A DNA stretch of 64,000 nucleotides from Fluviibacter phosphoraccumulans_A (GTDB lineage: Bacteria > Pseudomonadota > Gammaproteobacteria > Burkholderiales > Rhodocyclaceae): NCBI GenBank assembly GCA_036287865.1, contig CP126743.1, positions 558,001-622,000 on the forward strand, written 5' to 3'. A model generated the notes under the pieces. The model was not told the origin of the DNA and searched no databases. It worked only from the letters and a program-made list of their open reading frames with translations. How positions within the stretch are numbered: the stretch's first letter is position 1; each line of letters opens with the position of its first letter. Both the position numbers and the translations under genes were made by a program. Below, one piece after another: positions 1-8,713 of the stretch.

Positions 1-240
1 GCGCACACGAACCGGCACACAGCGGGCACAACCATCGCAGCGAGGCCGATAGGTGTATTGCCCACTACGACGAAAGCCCCGTTGTATCAGGGTGCTGTAA
101 ACAACACCATCAATGTGTTCTGGCGGAATGGCCACCTGAGATCGTGCCTGACGATCGGCCAGATAGCTGCACGGGTAGGGTGCAGTGGTGTAAAACTGGA
201 GCAGCGCATCGGGTAGACCCGCTTCGTGAATGTTCGACAT
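1..240 (-). CDS. bpt: Aspartate/glutamate leucyltransferase, N-terminal part (cut by window edge)
   Basis: This enzyme moves leucine from Leu-tRNA onto proteins that begin with Asp or Glu, marking them for ClpS/ClpAP degradation (bacterial N-end rule, cytoplasm). The 80 residues read from the ATG at 240 show the family start: LLQFYTTAPYPCSYL, then RQARSQVA, GFRRSGQYTYRPRC and the cysteine cluster CDGCARCVPVRV. The rest of the gene lies beyond position 1. No damage is visible in the part seen. The identification rests on these conserved blocks; the C-terminal transferase fold cannot be checked here. Confidence 0.9.
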   Translation of the reverse strand, partial: MSNIHEAGLPDALLQFYTTAPYPCSYLADRQARSQVAIPPEHIDGVVYSTLIQRGFRRSGQYTYRPRCDGCARCVPVRVR

Positions 241-268
241 GGCACTAGCTTAACCAAAACCACCGGAA

Positions 269-292
269 ATAAAAAACGCCGCAGGTGCGGCG
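269..292 (-). terminator. Rho-independent terminator of the NlpC/P60 gene
   Basis: On the minus strand a perfect 7-bp stem (CGCCGCA/TGCGGCG) with a 2-nt loop is followed by a run of U residues. It lies just after the stop codon of the NlpC/P60 gene and before bpt, separating the two. Confidence 0.8.
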
Positions 293-315
293 CTTTCGGG
301 GTGCAGGGTAATCGT

Positions 316-903
316 TTAAAACGAGAGCGCCTTGCTTGGGGCGGCGGTTACGCCATCCAGACGACGGGCGCCGTTGTATTTGTTGACCCAGTAAGACTGC
401 TGCATATTCTCTACGCGAATTTCCGCACCGGGTTTAGGGGCATGCACAAACTGGTTATTGCCGAGGTAAATGCCTACATGCGAATAGGCGCGACGCATGG
501 TGTTAAAGAACACCAGATCACCCGGTTTCAGTTCGTCGGCGCTGACTTGTGTACCCACGTGCGCTTGTTCAGCGGCCGTACGGGGCAGGTCGATGCCATT
601 CGAATCCAGGAATACGAGGCGCGTAAAACCGCTGCAGTCCAAACCGGACTCCACCGTATTACCACCACGACGATAAGGGACACCCACGAACTCCAGGCCT
701 TTAATCACCAGATCCTGGATGTTCACGGTGTATCGCTGCAGCAGACCCGGCTTTTCCAGCTCATCGGCACGAACAGCCGTAGACACCGGAACCAGCGCGC
801 TTGTAATGGTGATAGCCGTAATGGCCTGCACCAGAGCTTTGCGCGTCATGCGGCTTGCGCCAGCACTTAGAGTCGCCTTGCGAGGGGTTTTTACCTTTTG
901 CAT
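316..903 (-). CDS. NlpC/P60 (C40) family cell-wall peptidase, secreted
   Basis: Probable gamma-D-glutamyl-diaminopimelate endopeptidase that trims peptidoglycan in the periplasm. From the ATG at 903 it is 195 residues. An N-terminal region with a hydrophobic stretch (about residues 24-45) looks like a signal sequence. The C40 domain follows from about residue 65, with the catalytic Cys in GLDCSGF (about 90) and His in YSHVGIY (about 142), plus a further His in FVHAP. The reading frame stays open upstream to 1008 and a start at 849 (MTRKALVQ) would leave a more ordinary signal peptide, so the start is uncertain. It runs divergently from acnB. Confidence 0.85.
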   Translation of the reverse strand: MQKVKTPRKATLSAGASRMTRKALVQAITAITITSALVPVSTAVRADELEKPGLLQRYTVNIQDLVIKGLEFVGVPYRRGGNTVESGLDCSGFTRLVFLDSNGIDLPRTAAEQAHVGTQVSADELKPGDLVFFNTMRRAYSHVGIYLGNNQFVHAPKPGAEIRVENMQQSYWVNKYNGARRLDGVTAAPSKALSF

Positions 904-1127
904 GAGGTTTACTCTAACCCAAAGTTCTGTCCAGGGCAACCCTTTGTTGTCGTTAGGGGATTGCCCCGTTTTTGGGCAGTTTTCAACTCTTTTATAAGAG
1001 TTTGTCAATTTCTCTTATTTCCCTCTCGCTTATGGCTTCGGCTTGTGTTACAAATTCAGTTTGCGCAGTTATTTTCCGATAATTTGCCTCAAATTGTCGT
1101 TCCTCCGTTTTTTGAAAGAAAACCGCC

Positions 1128-3725
1128 ATGTTAGAAGCTTACCGGAGCCATGTTGCCGAGCGCGCCGCCCTGGGGATTCCCCCGCTGCCGCTGAATGCCC
1201 AGCAGACCGCAGACCTGGTCGAACTGCTGAAGAATCCACCTAAAGGTGAAGAAGATTTCCTGGTTGAGCTGATCACCTACCGCGTACCTGCTGGTGTGGA
1301 TGATGCTGCACGCGTTAAGGCGGGTTTCCTGGCCGCTGTTGCCAAGGGTGAAGTGAAGTGCGCGCTGATCTCGCGTGTGCGCGCTACCGAACTGCTGGGC
1401 ACCATGCTCGGCGGTTACAACGTTAAGCCACTGATTAATCTGCTGGGCGATGCCGAATGTGGCGCCGCAGCGGCTGAAGGCCTCAAGAAGACCCTGCTGG
1501 TATTCGATTTCTTCCACGACGTGAAAGAACTGGCCGACAAGGGCAATGCCAACGCCAAGGGCGTTCTGCAATCCTGGGCTGATGGTGAATGGTTCACCTC
1601 GCGTCCTGAAGTACCTGCTTCGCAGAAGCTGACCGTACTCAAGGTCACTGGCGAAACTAATACCGATGATCTGTCGCCAGCCCCTGATGCCTGGTCGCGT
1701 CCGGATATTCCACTGCACGCTCTGGCCATGCTGAAGAACCCACGCCCTGGTATCGATGCTGATGAGCCAGGTACGCGTGGTCCGATCAAACAACTCGAAG
1801 CGTTGGCCAAGAAGGGCAACCAGATCGCCTACGTCGGTGACGTGGTAGGTACCGGTTCCTCGCGTAAATCGGCTACCAACTCGGTGCTGTGGTTTACCGG
1901 TGAAGACATTCCTTTCGTGCCGAACAAGCGTTTCGGTGGCGTCTGTCTGGGTTCGAAGATCGCGCCGATCTTCTTTAACACCATGGAAGATGCCGGCGCA
2001 CTGCCCATCGAAATCGATGCCGTTCAAATGAACATGGGCGACGAGATCGAGCTGAAGATCGACCAGGCCACAGCAAAGGTTACCGCGCTGAAGAACGGCC
2101 AAGTCATCGCCGAATCGCAACTCAAAACGCCAGTGATTCTGGACGAAGTTCGTGCCGGCGGTCGTATTCCGTTGATCATTGGTCGCGGTCTGACGACTAA
2201 GGCACGTGAAGCACTGGGGCTGCCACCATCGACTCTGTTCCGTCTGCCACAAGACCCAGCCGATTCGGGCAAGGGCTTCTCGCTGGCCCAGAAGATGGTC
2301 GGTCGTGCCTGTGGTCTGCCAGAAGGCAAGGGCATCCGTCCTGGCACTTACTGTGAGCCGAAGATGACCACCGTGGGTTCGCAAGATACCACCGGCCCAA
2401 TGACCCGTGATGAGCTGAAGGATCTGGCTTGTCTGGGCTTCTCGGCTGACATGGTCATGCAATCGTTCTGCCACACCGCGGCTTATCCGAAGCCAGTGGA
2501 CGTGAAGATGCACCACGAGCTGCCAAACTTCATCGAAACCCGTGGTGGCGTTGCGCTGCGTCCGGGTGATGGTGTGATTCACTCGTGGCTGAATCGCCTG
2601 CTGCTGCCGGATACCGTTGGTACTGGTGGTGACTCGCACACCCGCTTCCCGATTGGTATCTCGTTCCCGGCCGGTTCTGGCCTGGTTGCCTTCGCCGCTG
2701 CTACGGGCGTTATGCCACTAGACATGCCTGAATCGGTGCTGGTTCGCTTCAAGGGCAAACTGCAGCCTGGAATCACCCTGCGTGACATGGTTAACGCCAT
2801 TCCGCTGGCGGCCATCAAGCAAGGCCTGCTGACGGTTGAGAAGAAGGGCAAGAAGAACGTGTTCTCTGGCCGTATCCTCGAAATCAAAGGCCTGCCAGAT
2901 CTGAAGGTTGAACAAGCGTTTGAACTGTCGGATGCTGCTGCTGAGCGTTCGGCTGCTGCCTGTGCCATCCAGTTGAACCCAGAGCCAATCGCCGAATACC
3001 TGACCTCGAACATCACACTGATGAAGTGGATGATCGCTAATGGTTACCAGGACAAGCGTACGCTGGAGCATCGTATCAAGGCTATGGAAGCCTGGATCGC
3101 CGATCCGAAGCTGCTGAAGGGCGATGCCGATGCAGAATACGCCGCTGTGATCGAAATCGACATGGACCAGATCAAAGAACCGATCGTGGCCTGCCCGAAC
3201 GATCCGGACGATGTGAAGCTGCTGTCGGAAGTTGCTGGCGACAAGATCGACGAAGTCTTCGTCGGTTCGTGTATGACCAACATCGGTCACTTCCGTGTCG
3301 CCTCTAAGTTGCTGGAAGGCAAGAGCGATATCCCGGTTCGCCTGTGGATCGCACCGCCAACCAAGATGGATCAGCACGTGCTGACTGAAGAAGGCCACTA
3401 TGGCGTTCTGGGCCGCACCGGTGCCCGCATGGAAATGCCGGGCTGCTCGCTGTGTATGGGTAACCAGGCACAGATCCGTAAGGGATCGACTGCAATGTCG
3501 ACCTCGACCCGTAACTTCCCGAACCGTCTGGGTATCGATACCCGCGTGTATCTGGGTTCGGCCGAACTGGCTTCCGTTTGTGCACTGCTGGGCAAGATCC
3601 CGACCCCGGCCGAGTACATGGAACACCAGGGCGTCATCAGCAAGAACGTTGACTCGATCTACCGCTACATGAACTTTGATCAGATCAAAGAGTTCAAGGA
3701 CGTGGCAGATACGGTTAACGTCTAA
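1128..3725 (+). CDS. acnB: Bifunctional aconitate hydratase 2 / 2-methylisocitrate dehydratase
   Basis: Converts citrate to isocitrate in the TCA cycle and may also act in the methylcitrate cycle. At 865 residues it equals the usual AcnB length. The order is AcnB-type: HEAT-like N-terminal domain first (MLEAYRSHVAERAALG), swivel domain next (TGETNTDDLSPAPDAW; GTGSSRKSATNSV), catalytic domains last. The three Fe-S cluster cysteines are visible in GSCMTN (Cys715) and GCSLCMGNQ (Cys773 and Cys776). The gene stands alone between a divergent hydrolase gene and its own terminator. It is fully intact over 2.6 kb, in contrast to many neighbours. Confidence 0.98.
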   Translation: MLEAYRSHVAERAALGIPPLPLNAQQTADLVELLKNPPKGEEDFLVELITYRVPAGVDDAARVKAGFLAAVAKGEVKCALISRVRATELLGTMLGGYNVKPLINLLGDAECGAAAAEGLKKTLLVFDFFHDVKELADKGNANAKGVLQSWADGEWFTSRPEVPASQKLTVLKVTGETNTDDLSPAPDAWSRPDIPLHALAMLKNPRPGIDADEPGTRGPIKQLEALAKKGNQIAYVGDVVGTGSSRKSATNSVLWFTGEDIPFVPNKRFGGVCLGSKIAPIFFNTMEDAGALPIEIDAVQMNMGDEIELKIDQATAKVTALKNGQVIAESQLKTPVILDEVRAGGRIPLIIGRGLTTKAREALGLPPSTLFRLPQDPADSGKGFSLAQKMVGRACGLPEGKGIRPGTYCEPKMTTVGSQDTTGPMTRDELKDLACLGFSADMVMQSFCHTAAYPKPVDVKMHHELPNFIETRGGVALRPGDGVIHSWLNRLLLPDTVGTGGDSHTRFPIGISFPAGSGLVAFAAATGVMPLDMPESVLVRFKGKLQPGITLRDMVNAIPLAAIKQGLLTVEKKGKKNVFSGRILEIKGLPDLKVEQAFELSDAAAERSAAACAIQLNPEPIAEYLTSNITLMKWMIANGYQDKRTLEHRIKAMEAWIADPKLLKGDADAEYAAVIEIDMDQIKEPIVACPNDPDDVKLLSEVAGDKIDEVFVGSCMTNIGHFRVASKLLEGKSDIPVRLWIAPPTKMDQHVLTEEGHYGVLGRTGARMEMPGCSLCMGNQAQIRKGSTAMSTSTRNFPNRLGIDTRVYLGSAELASVCALLGKIPTPAEYMEHQGVISKNVDSIYRYMNFDQIKEFKDVADTVNV

Positions 3726-3745
3726 GTTGATCTAGCAATAAGAAG

Positions 3746-3778
3746 AACCCGCCGCTCGCAAGACCGACGGGTTTTTTT
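3746..3778 (+). terminator. Rho-independent terminator of acnB
   Basis: An AACCCGCCG/CGACGGGTT stem with one mismatch is followed by seven T residues, 20 bases after the acnB stop codon. Confidence 0.85.
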
Positions 3779-3812
3779 ATAGTCGTTCAGTGAAACGCCT
3801 CAGATTACAGTC

Positions 3813-3841
3813 TTGACTTTGACTTAATTCAGGTCTAAATT
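3813..3841 (+). promoter_or_regulatory. Sigma-70-type promoter of the phd/parE pair
   Basis: TTGACT at 3813-3818 and TAAATT at 3836-3841 are 17 bp apart. The -10 box lies 25 bp before the antitoxin ATG, which is preceded by a good ribosome binding site (GGGAGTGA). Confidence 0.6.
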
Positions 3842-3866
3842 CAGTCAATCGATTTGGGAGTGAGCC

Positions 3867-4145
3867 ATGCAGACAGTCACCAATATCAAAACAATCTCCT
3901 ACCTCAAAAGCCATGCGGCTCAAGTAGCCGAGGAATTGGCATTGAATGGACAGCCGTTTGTTGTAACCCAGAACGGTGAGGCCAGCATGGTGATTCAAGG
4001 CATCAAAGAGTATCAGGAGAAAGAAGCGCTGATCGCCGCCCTGAAAATTGTTGCGATGGGTGAAAAGCATCGTCAGCAAGGTCATGGTTTGTCGGTTGAA
4101 GAATCCAGAGCGCAGCTATTGGCCGCTCGTCAAAGCCGTAAATAA
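3867..4145 (+). CDS. Phd/YefM family antitoxin
   Basis: Antitoxin of a type II toxin-antitoxin pair; it binds the downstream toxin and normally represses its own promoter. The 92 residues show the Phd/YefM pattern: an N-terminal DNA-binding half (TISYLKSHAAQVAEEL, then QPFVVTQNGEASMVI) and a charged C-terminal tail that would wrap the toxin. The stop codon overlaps the toxin start (TAATG), a usual coupling arrangement. The gene looks intact. Confidence 0.88.
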   Translation: MQTVTNIKTISYLKSHAAQVAEELALNGQPFVVTQNGEASMVIQGIKEYQEKEALIAALKIVAMGEKHRQQGHGLSVEESRAQLLAARQSRK

Positions 4146-4465
4146 TGTCGATCATTATTTTGCCTGATGCGCAGGCAGATCTGCTTGCGTTGCAGGATTA
4201 CATGCTTGATCAGTGGAGCGAAGCGGATTGGATCAAAGCTGAAGACGAAATCTTTGCAAAGCTAGTTCAGGTTGATGGTAGTTTCTTGACGGGACAAACG
4301 GTTTCAGAACTTGCGACTGTTGGCATACTTGATTACAGAAACGTTTATACGTCCCACCACAAACTGGTATATCGTCGAATCGGTGCTGATACGTATGTTT
4401 ATATCGTGGCTGGGCATCGCCAGGAATTCCCCACGCTACTGATGAAGCGTTTATTGCGCGCCTGA
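4145..4465 (+). CDS. RelE/ParE family toxin
   Basis: Small toxin of 106 residues, either an mRNA endonuclease (RelE type) or a gyrase poison (ParE type). Visible family features are the N-terminal beta strand with LPDAQADLLALQDYM, the central RNVYTSHHKLVYRRIG block and the end VAGHRQEFPTLL, which fits the ParE/RelE fold. Start overlaps the antitoxin stop by one base. No frameshift is seen, so the pair is probably functional although genes on both sides are decayed; toxin-antitoxin pairs often resist loss. Confidence 0.85.
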   Translation: MSIIILPDAQADLLALQDYMLDQWSEADWIKAEDEIFAKLVQVDGSFLTGQTVSELATVGILDYRNVYTSHHKLVYRRIGADTYVYIVAGHRQEFPTLLMKRLLRA

Positions 4466-4482
4466 CTTAAAAGGAAATATCC

Positions 4483-4884
4483 ATGAAAAAATCGACATCA
4501 ATCGCCATCGTTGCATTGCTGGTTTCCGCAACCGGCGTTGCCCAAGCTGAAACACTGCGCGCCATTACGGTGGAACAAAATGCGAGTTACGCACTTGATA
4601 TCGACAGCCTGGTGCAATCCAATGGCAAAACGGCTTTTAGCGTTCAGACGGTTTACACCAGCAAAATGAGAGCACCGAATGGAACGGAATACACCAAAGC
4701 TACCAACACCTTTCTGGCAGACTGCAAAGCCAAGACTCAGGCCTTAACGGGTGTGTCGCTTATGGATGGGTCAGGCAAGGTGGTTTACAGCTACAACCCA
4801 ACCGTTACTGAAGCACCGATGATTGCCCCGGAAAGAAATTCGCTAGATGCCAAGATCATGCAAACCGCGTGTGCTATTAAATAA
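4483..4884 (+). CDS. Exported protein of unknown function (possible surface-adhesin E-like)
   Basis: A 133-residue protein with a clear signal peptide (MKKSTSIAIVALLVSATGVAQA, cleavage after AQA near residue 22) and a small mature domain containing two cysteines (near 87 and 131) that could form a disulfide. The layout (YALDIDSL..., then FLADCKAK near the middle and a C-terminal Cys) resembles small surface-adhesin-E-type proteins, but I do not recognise it firmly. It starts 17 bases after the toxin gene with an AGGA site. A decayed patatin gene begins seven bases after its stop. Confidence 0.6.
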   Translation: MKKSTSIAIVALLVSATGVAQAETLRAITVEQNASYALDIDSLVQSNGKTAFSVQTVYTSKMRAPNGTEYTKATNTFLADCKAKTQALTGVSLMDGSGKVVYSYNPTVTEAPMIAPERNSLDAKIMQTACAIK

Positions 4885-4891
4885 CTATTAG

Positions 4892-5957
4892 GGCGGTGGC
4901 AGCCAGACGGCATTCACCTCGGGTGTGTTGCAAGGCCTCTTTGAGGCTGGTGTGCATGATTCGCATGATATTACGGCAATCACCGGGGCATCGGGTGGTG
5001 CTTTGAATGCCGCATTGGCTTGGTATGGTCTATTGAAGCGTGCTGCCGGCGATGCAACACCGGTACAGCAGCGGATTGCGGATTTTTGGAATGAATTGAA
5101 GGCTTCTGAGCCAATGGAGCAGTGAATCGATATGATCGCCTCACACTCACTGCGAGTTTCGGGCGCGGGTTACTTACCCAAGTTGGAAAGCAGTCCGTCG
5201 TCGCATTTCAGTCAGATGTTGCAGAACGTGATGAGCTATCTGTTACCTCGTACGAACTACACGGACTTCAAAGGCTTGATCGAGTCGCATATTGATTTTC
5301 ATGAAGCAGCACGCCTCAATAATCTGGATCGAAGCACAACCCTCTTGATGGGGGCAGCCGATGTTCTCAAGGGAAAAATCAAGATATTTAGCTCCCGTGA
5401 AAATGCAATTTCTGTCGAGTCTATTATGGCCTCTGCAGCAATCCCTAGTGTCTTTCCAGCAGTCCAGATTGGTGATTCTTATTATTGGGATGGTCTGTTT
5501 TCAGCGAATCCACCGCTTGGCGCTTTGCTTAGAAACGTTTATATGGGCGGGGGGATCGGTTTCCGGAAGAAATCTGGGTTGTGATGATTGACCCTCTGGA
5601 ATATCACAAGGTGCCAACCTCGCCGGACGAGATTCTTGAACGTCGCACCCAGATGACCAGTAATATCTCGGTGGTTCAGGAGATTGAAAAGATCGCGATG
5701 TAGTGGAACATGATCTACAGAGATGGCGTTAAGCAAGAGTTTCTAGATGACAATGGCTTTTCACATGTGCGTCATCTGCGTATTCGGTTTATCAAGATTT
5801 CTGATGAAATTCAGTAAACGCCGGACTACGCAAGCAAGCTTTCTCGTAACCCGGATCGCTGGTTGCTGAGGGCAAAACGCAAGCGCGGGAATTCGTCGCC
5901 TCGTTTAGCGAGCCTGGTTTGACGCCTATGGAAGCGCTAAAGCAGATATCAGCCTGA
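4892..5957 (+). pseudogene. Patatin-like phospholipase, decayed copy 1
   Basis: Remnant of a patatin-family lipid acyl hydrolase. It begins abruptly at the glycine-rich oxyanion segment (GGGSQTAFTSGVLQGLFEAG), with no start codon, so the N-terminus has been lost. The nucleophile motif GASGG is present near 4990 and the Asp dyad motif YYWDGLF near 5490. Damage: TGA at 5123-5125, a frameshift in a G run near 5550 (the next frame reads PEEIWVVMIDPLEYHKVPTSP), TAG at 5701, TAA at 5815 and another frameshift near 5875. The final frame ends MEALKQISA. Certainly non-functional. Confidence 0.85.
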
Positions 5958-5965
5958 TTTATGGA

Positions 5966-7852
5966 TCAAAGGTCGATACGCCGGCTAATGATCATTGAAT
6001 CGGGGATCGGCATGCTCAGGAATTCAATGGGCTGTTGCGCGTTGCGGAACATCAACCGGTATAAATTCCGACGCCAGCGCATCATGCCTTTTTCCGGACT
6101 AATGCCAACGATACACTGCGTAATGAAAAAAGACGCTGGTTCCGGATATTTCGGGAGACTATCTGGCCAGTGTGCTTTTAGCTCATCGGTAATTGAAATT
6201 CGCTCCATAAAGCCACAGTTCATTTGGATCTGAAAAAAGCCTTTGTCACATAGGGTGACGTTCACTCTGTCTTCTGGTGCTACATATGGGGTGAGGACGT
6301 ATTTAACGTAAAGTAGCGCTACCTGTTCATGGATCACGCCAAAGTGTTCCATGGTTGTACGTAGACCTCTAAGTGCAAGGTGTGGGTCGTTCAGTAGATA
6401 AATCCCGGTACCTTTGGTTCGTGGTGTTTTATCCGTAATCGTATTGGCAATATATTCTGTAATTGGTACGGCGTCTTTACGAATGCGTTCTAAAAGCGTA
6501 ACGCGCGCGGTGCCAGGTGGTCATGATAATAATCATGACCAAGCTGAGTGCCAGAGGTAACCAGCCACCATCCAACAACTTGAGCGTGTTGGATGCAAAG
6601 AACACCGAGTCAATGACGATGAAGGTGCAGGCGCCTAGAATAGATTGCCAGGTCTTCCAGCGCCAGATATTAATGACAGCCACAATCGCCAGGAAGTCTG
6701 TGATCAGCATGGTGCCGGTAACGGCAATGCCGTAAGCGGAGTCGAGGGCACTGGATGATTTGAAGATCAGGATGACAGCAACAACACAAAGGGCCAGTAG
6801 CATGTTAACGATGGGAACAAAGATCTGTCCGACAGAATCAGCGGCCGTTTGTAAGATGCGCATGTGGGGCAGAAAACCCAGTTGCCAGGCTTGGCGTGTC
6901 ATCGAGAAGGCGCATGAAATAACGGCTTGTGAGGCAATCACTGTAGCGACAGCGGCCAGAATGATCAGCGCCTGGTGCAGCACGGCGGGTGCCATTATGT
7001 AGAACAGATTGCTTAAAGTGTCAGGTTGGTTGAGTAGCAGTGCACCTTGTCCGAAATGGTTTAGTAGGAGAGCGGGTAGCACGAGACCCGTCCAGACAAT
7101 ACGAATGGGCAGCGGGCCAAAGTGGCCCATGTCTGCATACAGTGCTTTCGCACCGGTGAGACAGAGCATCACAGCGCCAAGCGCAAAAAATGCGAGGGGT
7201 CCGTGGGTTGCCAGAAATTCGATGGCATGGAATGGATTTAATACAGAAAGAACGCCGGGGTGCTGCAGGATATTGAGAACACCCAGAGCGCCAATCGCAA
7301 CAAACCAGACCAGCATGACGGGCCCGAAAAAGAGGCCGATGGTGCCGGTGCCTCGGCGTTGTGACCATAAGAGTGCGAGCAGGATGCCAAGCGCTACAGG
7401 GATCACAAATTCCTTGAGGCTGGGGGAAATTAGTTTCAGGCCCTCTACCGCAGAGAGTACAGAAATGGCAGGCGTAATCACGCCGTCACCATAGAAGAAT
7501 GATGCGCCGATGAGCCCAAGTATTAAAAGAGTGCGGCGTTTGGGTGAATCTTCCGGCAAGTGGCCCATGGCCAATGCCATCAACGCTATGATGCCGCCTT
7601 CACCATGATTGTCTGCACGCATCATGAAAAACACGTACTTCAGCGACACCACCATCATCAGCGACCAGAAGAAGAGAGACAGTACGCCGTAGATATTGGC
7701 TTCACTCACTGGTACCGCGAATGGATCCCATTCGAAAAGACCTGTTCAAAAGCATAAAGCGGGCTGGTGCCGATGTCGCCGAAAACGATACCCAATGCGG
7801 CGAGGCTGAGTGCCTGCAGGGATTTTTTGGTGGTTGTTTCAGAACTGCTCAT
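5966..7852 (-). pseudogene. kup: Kup potassium uptake transporter, frameshifted
   Basis: Low-affinity K+/H+ symporter of the inner membrane. From the ATG at 7852 the first frame gives ALGIVFGDIGTSPLYAFEQVF, the Kup hallmark. A one-base shift near 7712 moves to the frame that holds most of the membrane part (VSEANIYGVLSLFFWSL, ADNHGEGGI, FFYGDGVITPAISV). A second shift near 6490 moves to the cytoplasmic C-terminal part (LLERIRKDAVP ... FFITQCIVGIS). All parts are in the right order, so only two small indels separate it from a full-length protein of about 625 residues. It converges on the patatin remnant with eight bases between them. Confidence 0.88.
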
Positions 7853-7937
7853 GGTTTGGCTTAGACGATTGTATAACCCTCAATTATATCAATCGAAGCT
7901 ATGCATCCACTTTGATGGGGACTGCAAGTATTGTTTA

Positions 7938-7976
7938 TTGACAGGGGTTGTTTGATGTTTATACTTATGTATAAAC
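7938..7976 (+). promoter_or_regulatory. mazEF promoter with a palindromic operator
   Basis: TTGACA at 7938-7943 and TATACT at 7960-7965 are 16 bp apart. A perfect inverted repeat, GTTTATAC and GTATAAAC separated by TTAT (7957-7976), covers the -10 box. This placement fits autorepression by the MazE/MazEF complex; the promoter and palindrome are seen directly, the binding is inferred. Confidence 0.75.
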
Positions 7977-7999
7977 ATGCGTTGCAAAGGGAGCTAACT

Positions 8000-8254
8000 G
8001 TGAGCGAAGCCATTCTAGATATCAAGCATTGGGGAAATTCACTGGGTGTGCGTTTGCCAGCGGCGCTGGCTCGTGAAGTGGGATTAACGGTGGATCAGCG
8101 TGTGCGCCTGGTCGTTGAAGATGGTCGTGTGGTCATTACCCCTGTGAGCAATGAGCGATTGACGCTAGAACAACGTTTAGCGACTTATGATGTGCAGCGC
8201 CATGGGGGTGAAGCGATGAGCACGGATGAGCATCTCGGAGCTGAGCGGTGGTAG
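8000..8254 (+). CDS. mazE: AbrB/MazE family antitoxin
   Basis: Antitoxin of 84 residues with the swapped-hairpin AbrB/MazE fold: ILDIKHWGNSLGVRLPAALA followed by QRVRLVVEDGRVVITPV and a toxin-binding tail. I choose the GTG at 8000 because AAAGGGAG lies just upstream and the family starts close to this motif; the same frame opens further upstream at an ATG at 7931, but that would place the promoter and operator inside the gene. It ends with TAG at 8252-8254 and overlaps the toxin gene by 7 bases. Confidence 0.9.
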   Translation: MSEAILDIKHWGNSLGVRLPAALAREVGLTVDQRVRLVVEDGRVVITPVSNERLTLEQRLATYDVQRHGGEAMSTDEHLGAERW

Positions 8255-8625
8255 GCCGCCTGCGAGTCAGTTCCCATTGGGTGCCGGATCGGCAGGACGT
8301 TATCTGGATTGATTGCAATCCGCAGTCTGGTAGAGAAATGAAGGATTTGCATCCATTTCTGGTTCTATCGCCCAAGGCCTTTAACGAAAAGACCTCTTTG
8401 GTGGTCGGTCTCCCTATGACCACGGCTGCGTATAACGCAGACAACCCCTTTGCAGTGGCCGTGGGGCACATAGAAAAGCGTGGCCAACCTAAAGTCAGTT
8501 TTGTTTTGTGTCACCAGCCAAAATCGTTCGACTGGCGTGCGCGTGGCGCGAAGCCGCATCCATTAGGTCAATTAGAGATGGCGGTGTTTCAGGAAGTGTG
8601 TGCTATTTTGAACCAGATTGCCTGA
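8248..8625 (+). CDS. mazF: MazF-type endoribonuclease toxin
   Basis: Sequence-specific mRNA interferase of the PemK/MazF family, 125 residues from a GTG start. Visible blocks are WVPDRQDVIWIDCNPQSGRE (beta1-beta2 with the catalytic Arg-type loop), HPFLVLSPKAFNEKTSLVVGLPMT (core strands) and the final helix PLGQLEMAVFQEVCAILNQI. It overlaps mazE by seven bases, as in translationally coupled pairs. No damage is visible. A bidirectional terminator follows. Confidence 0.9.
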   Translation: MVGRLRVSSHWVPDRQDVIWIDCNPQSGREMKDLHPFLVLSPKAFNEKTSLVVGLPMTTAAYNADNPFAVAVGHIEKRGQPKVSFVLCHQPKSFDWRARGAKPHPLGQLEMAVFQEVCAILNQIA

Positions 8626-8657
8626 GTCTGCTCAAGCTTGAGTAGTACTCTAATAAC

Positions 8658-8693
8658 AAAAAGCCCCGGAGTTTTTAACCGCCGGGGCTTTTT
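8658..8693. terminator. Bidirectional terminator between mazF and nrdJ
   Basis: AAGCCCCGG (8661-8669) pairs perfectly with CCGGGGCTT (8682-8690); A residues precede and T residues follow, so it can stop transcription of the two converging genes. Confidence 0.9.
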
Positions 8694-8713
8694 ATTGGGT
8701 GCTACCTTAGTGC

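Noticed and set aside
1131..3626. Long minus-strand open frames opposite acnB (up to about 500 codons)
   Set aside because: They are mirror frames of a highly codon-biased gene; their translations show no family motifs and acnB is certain.
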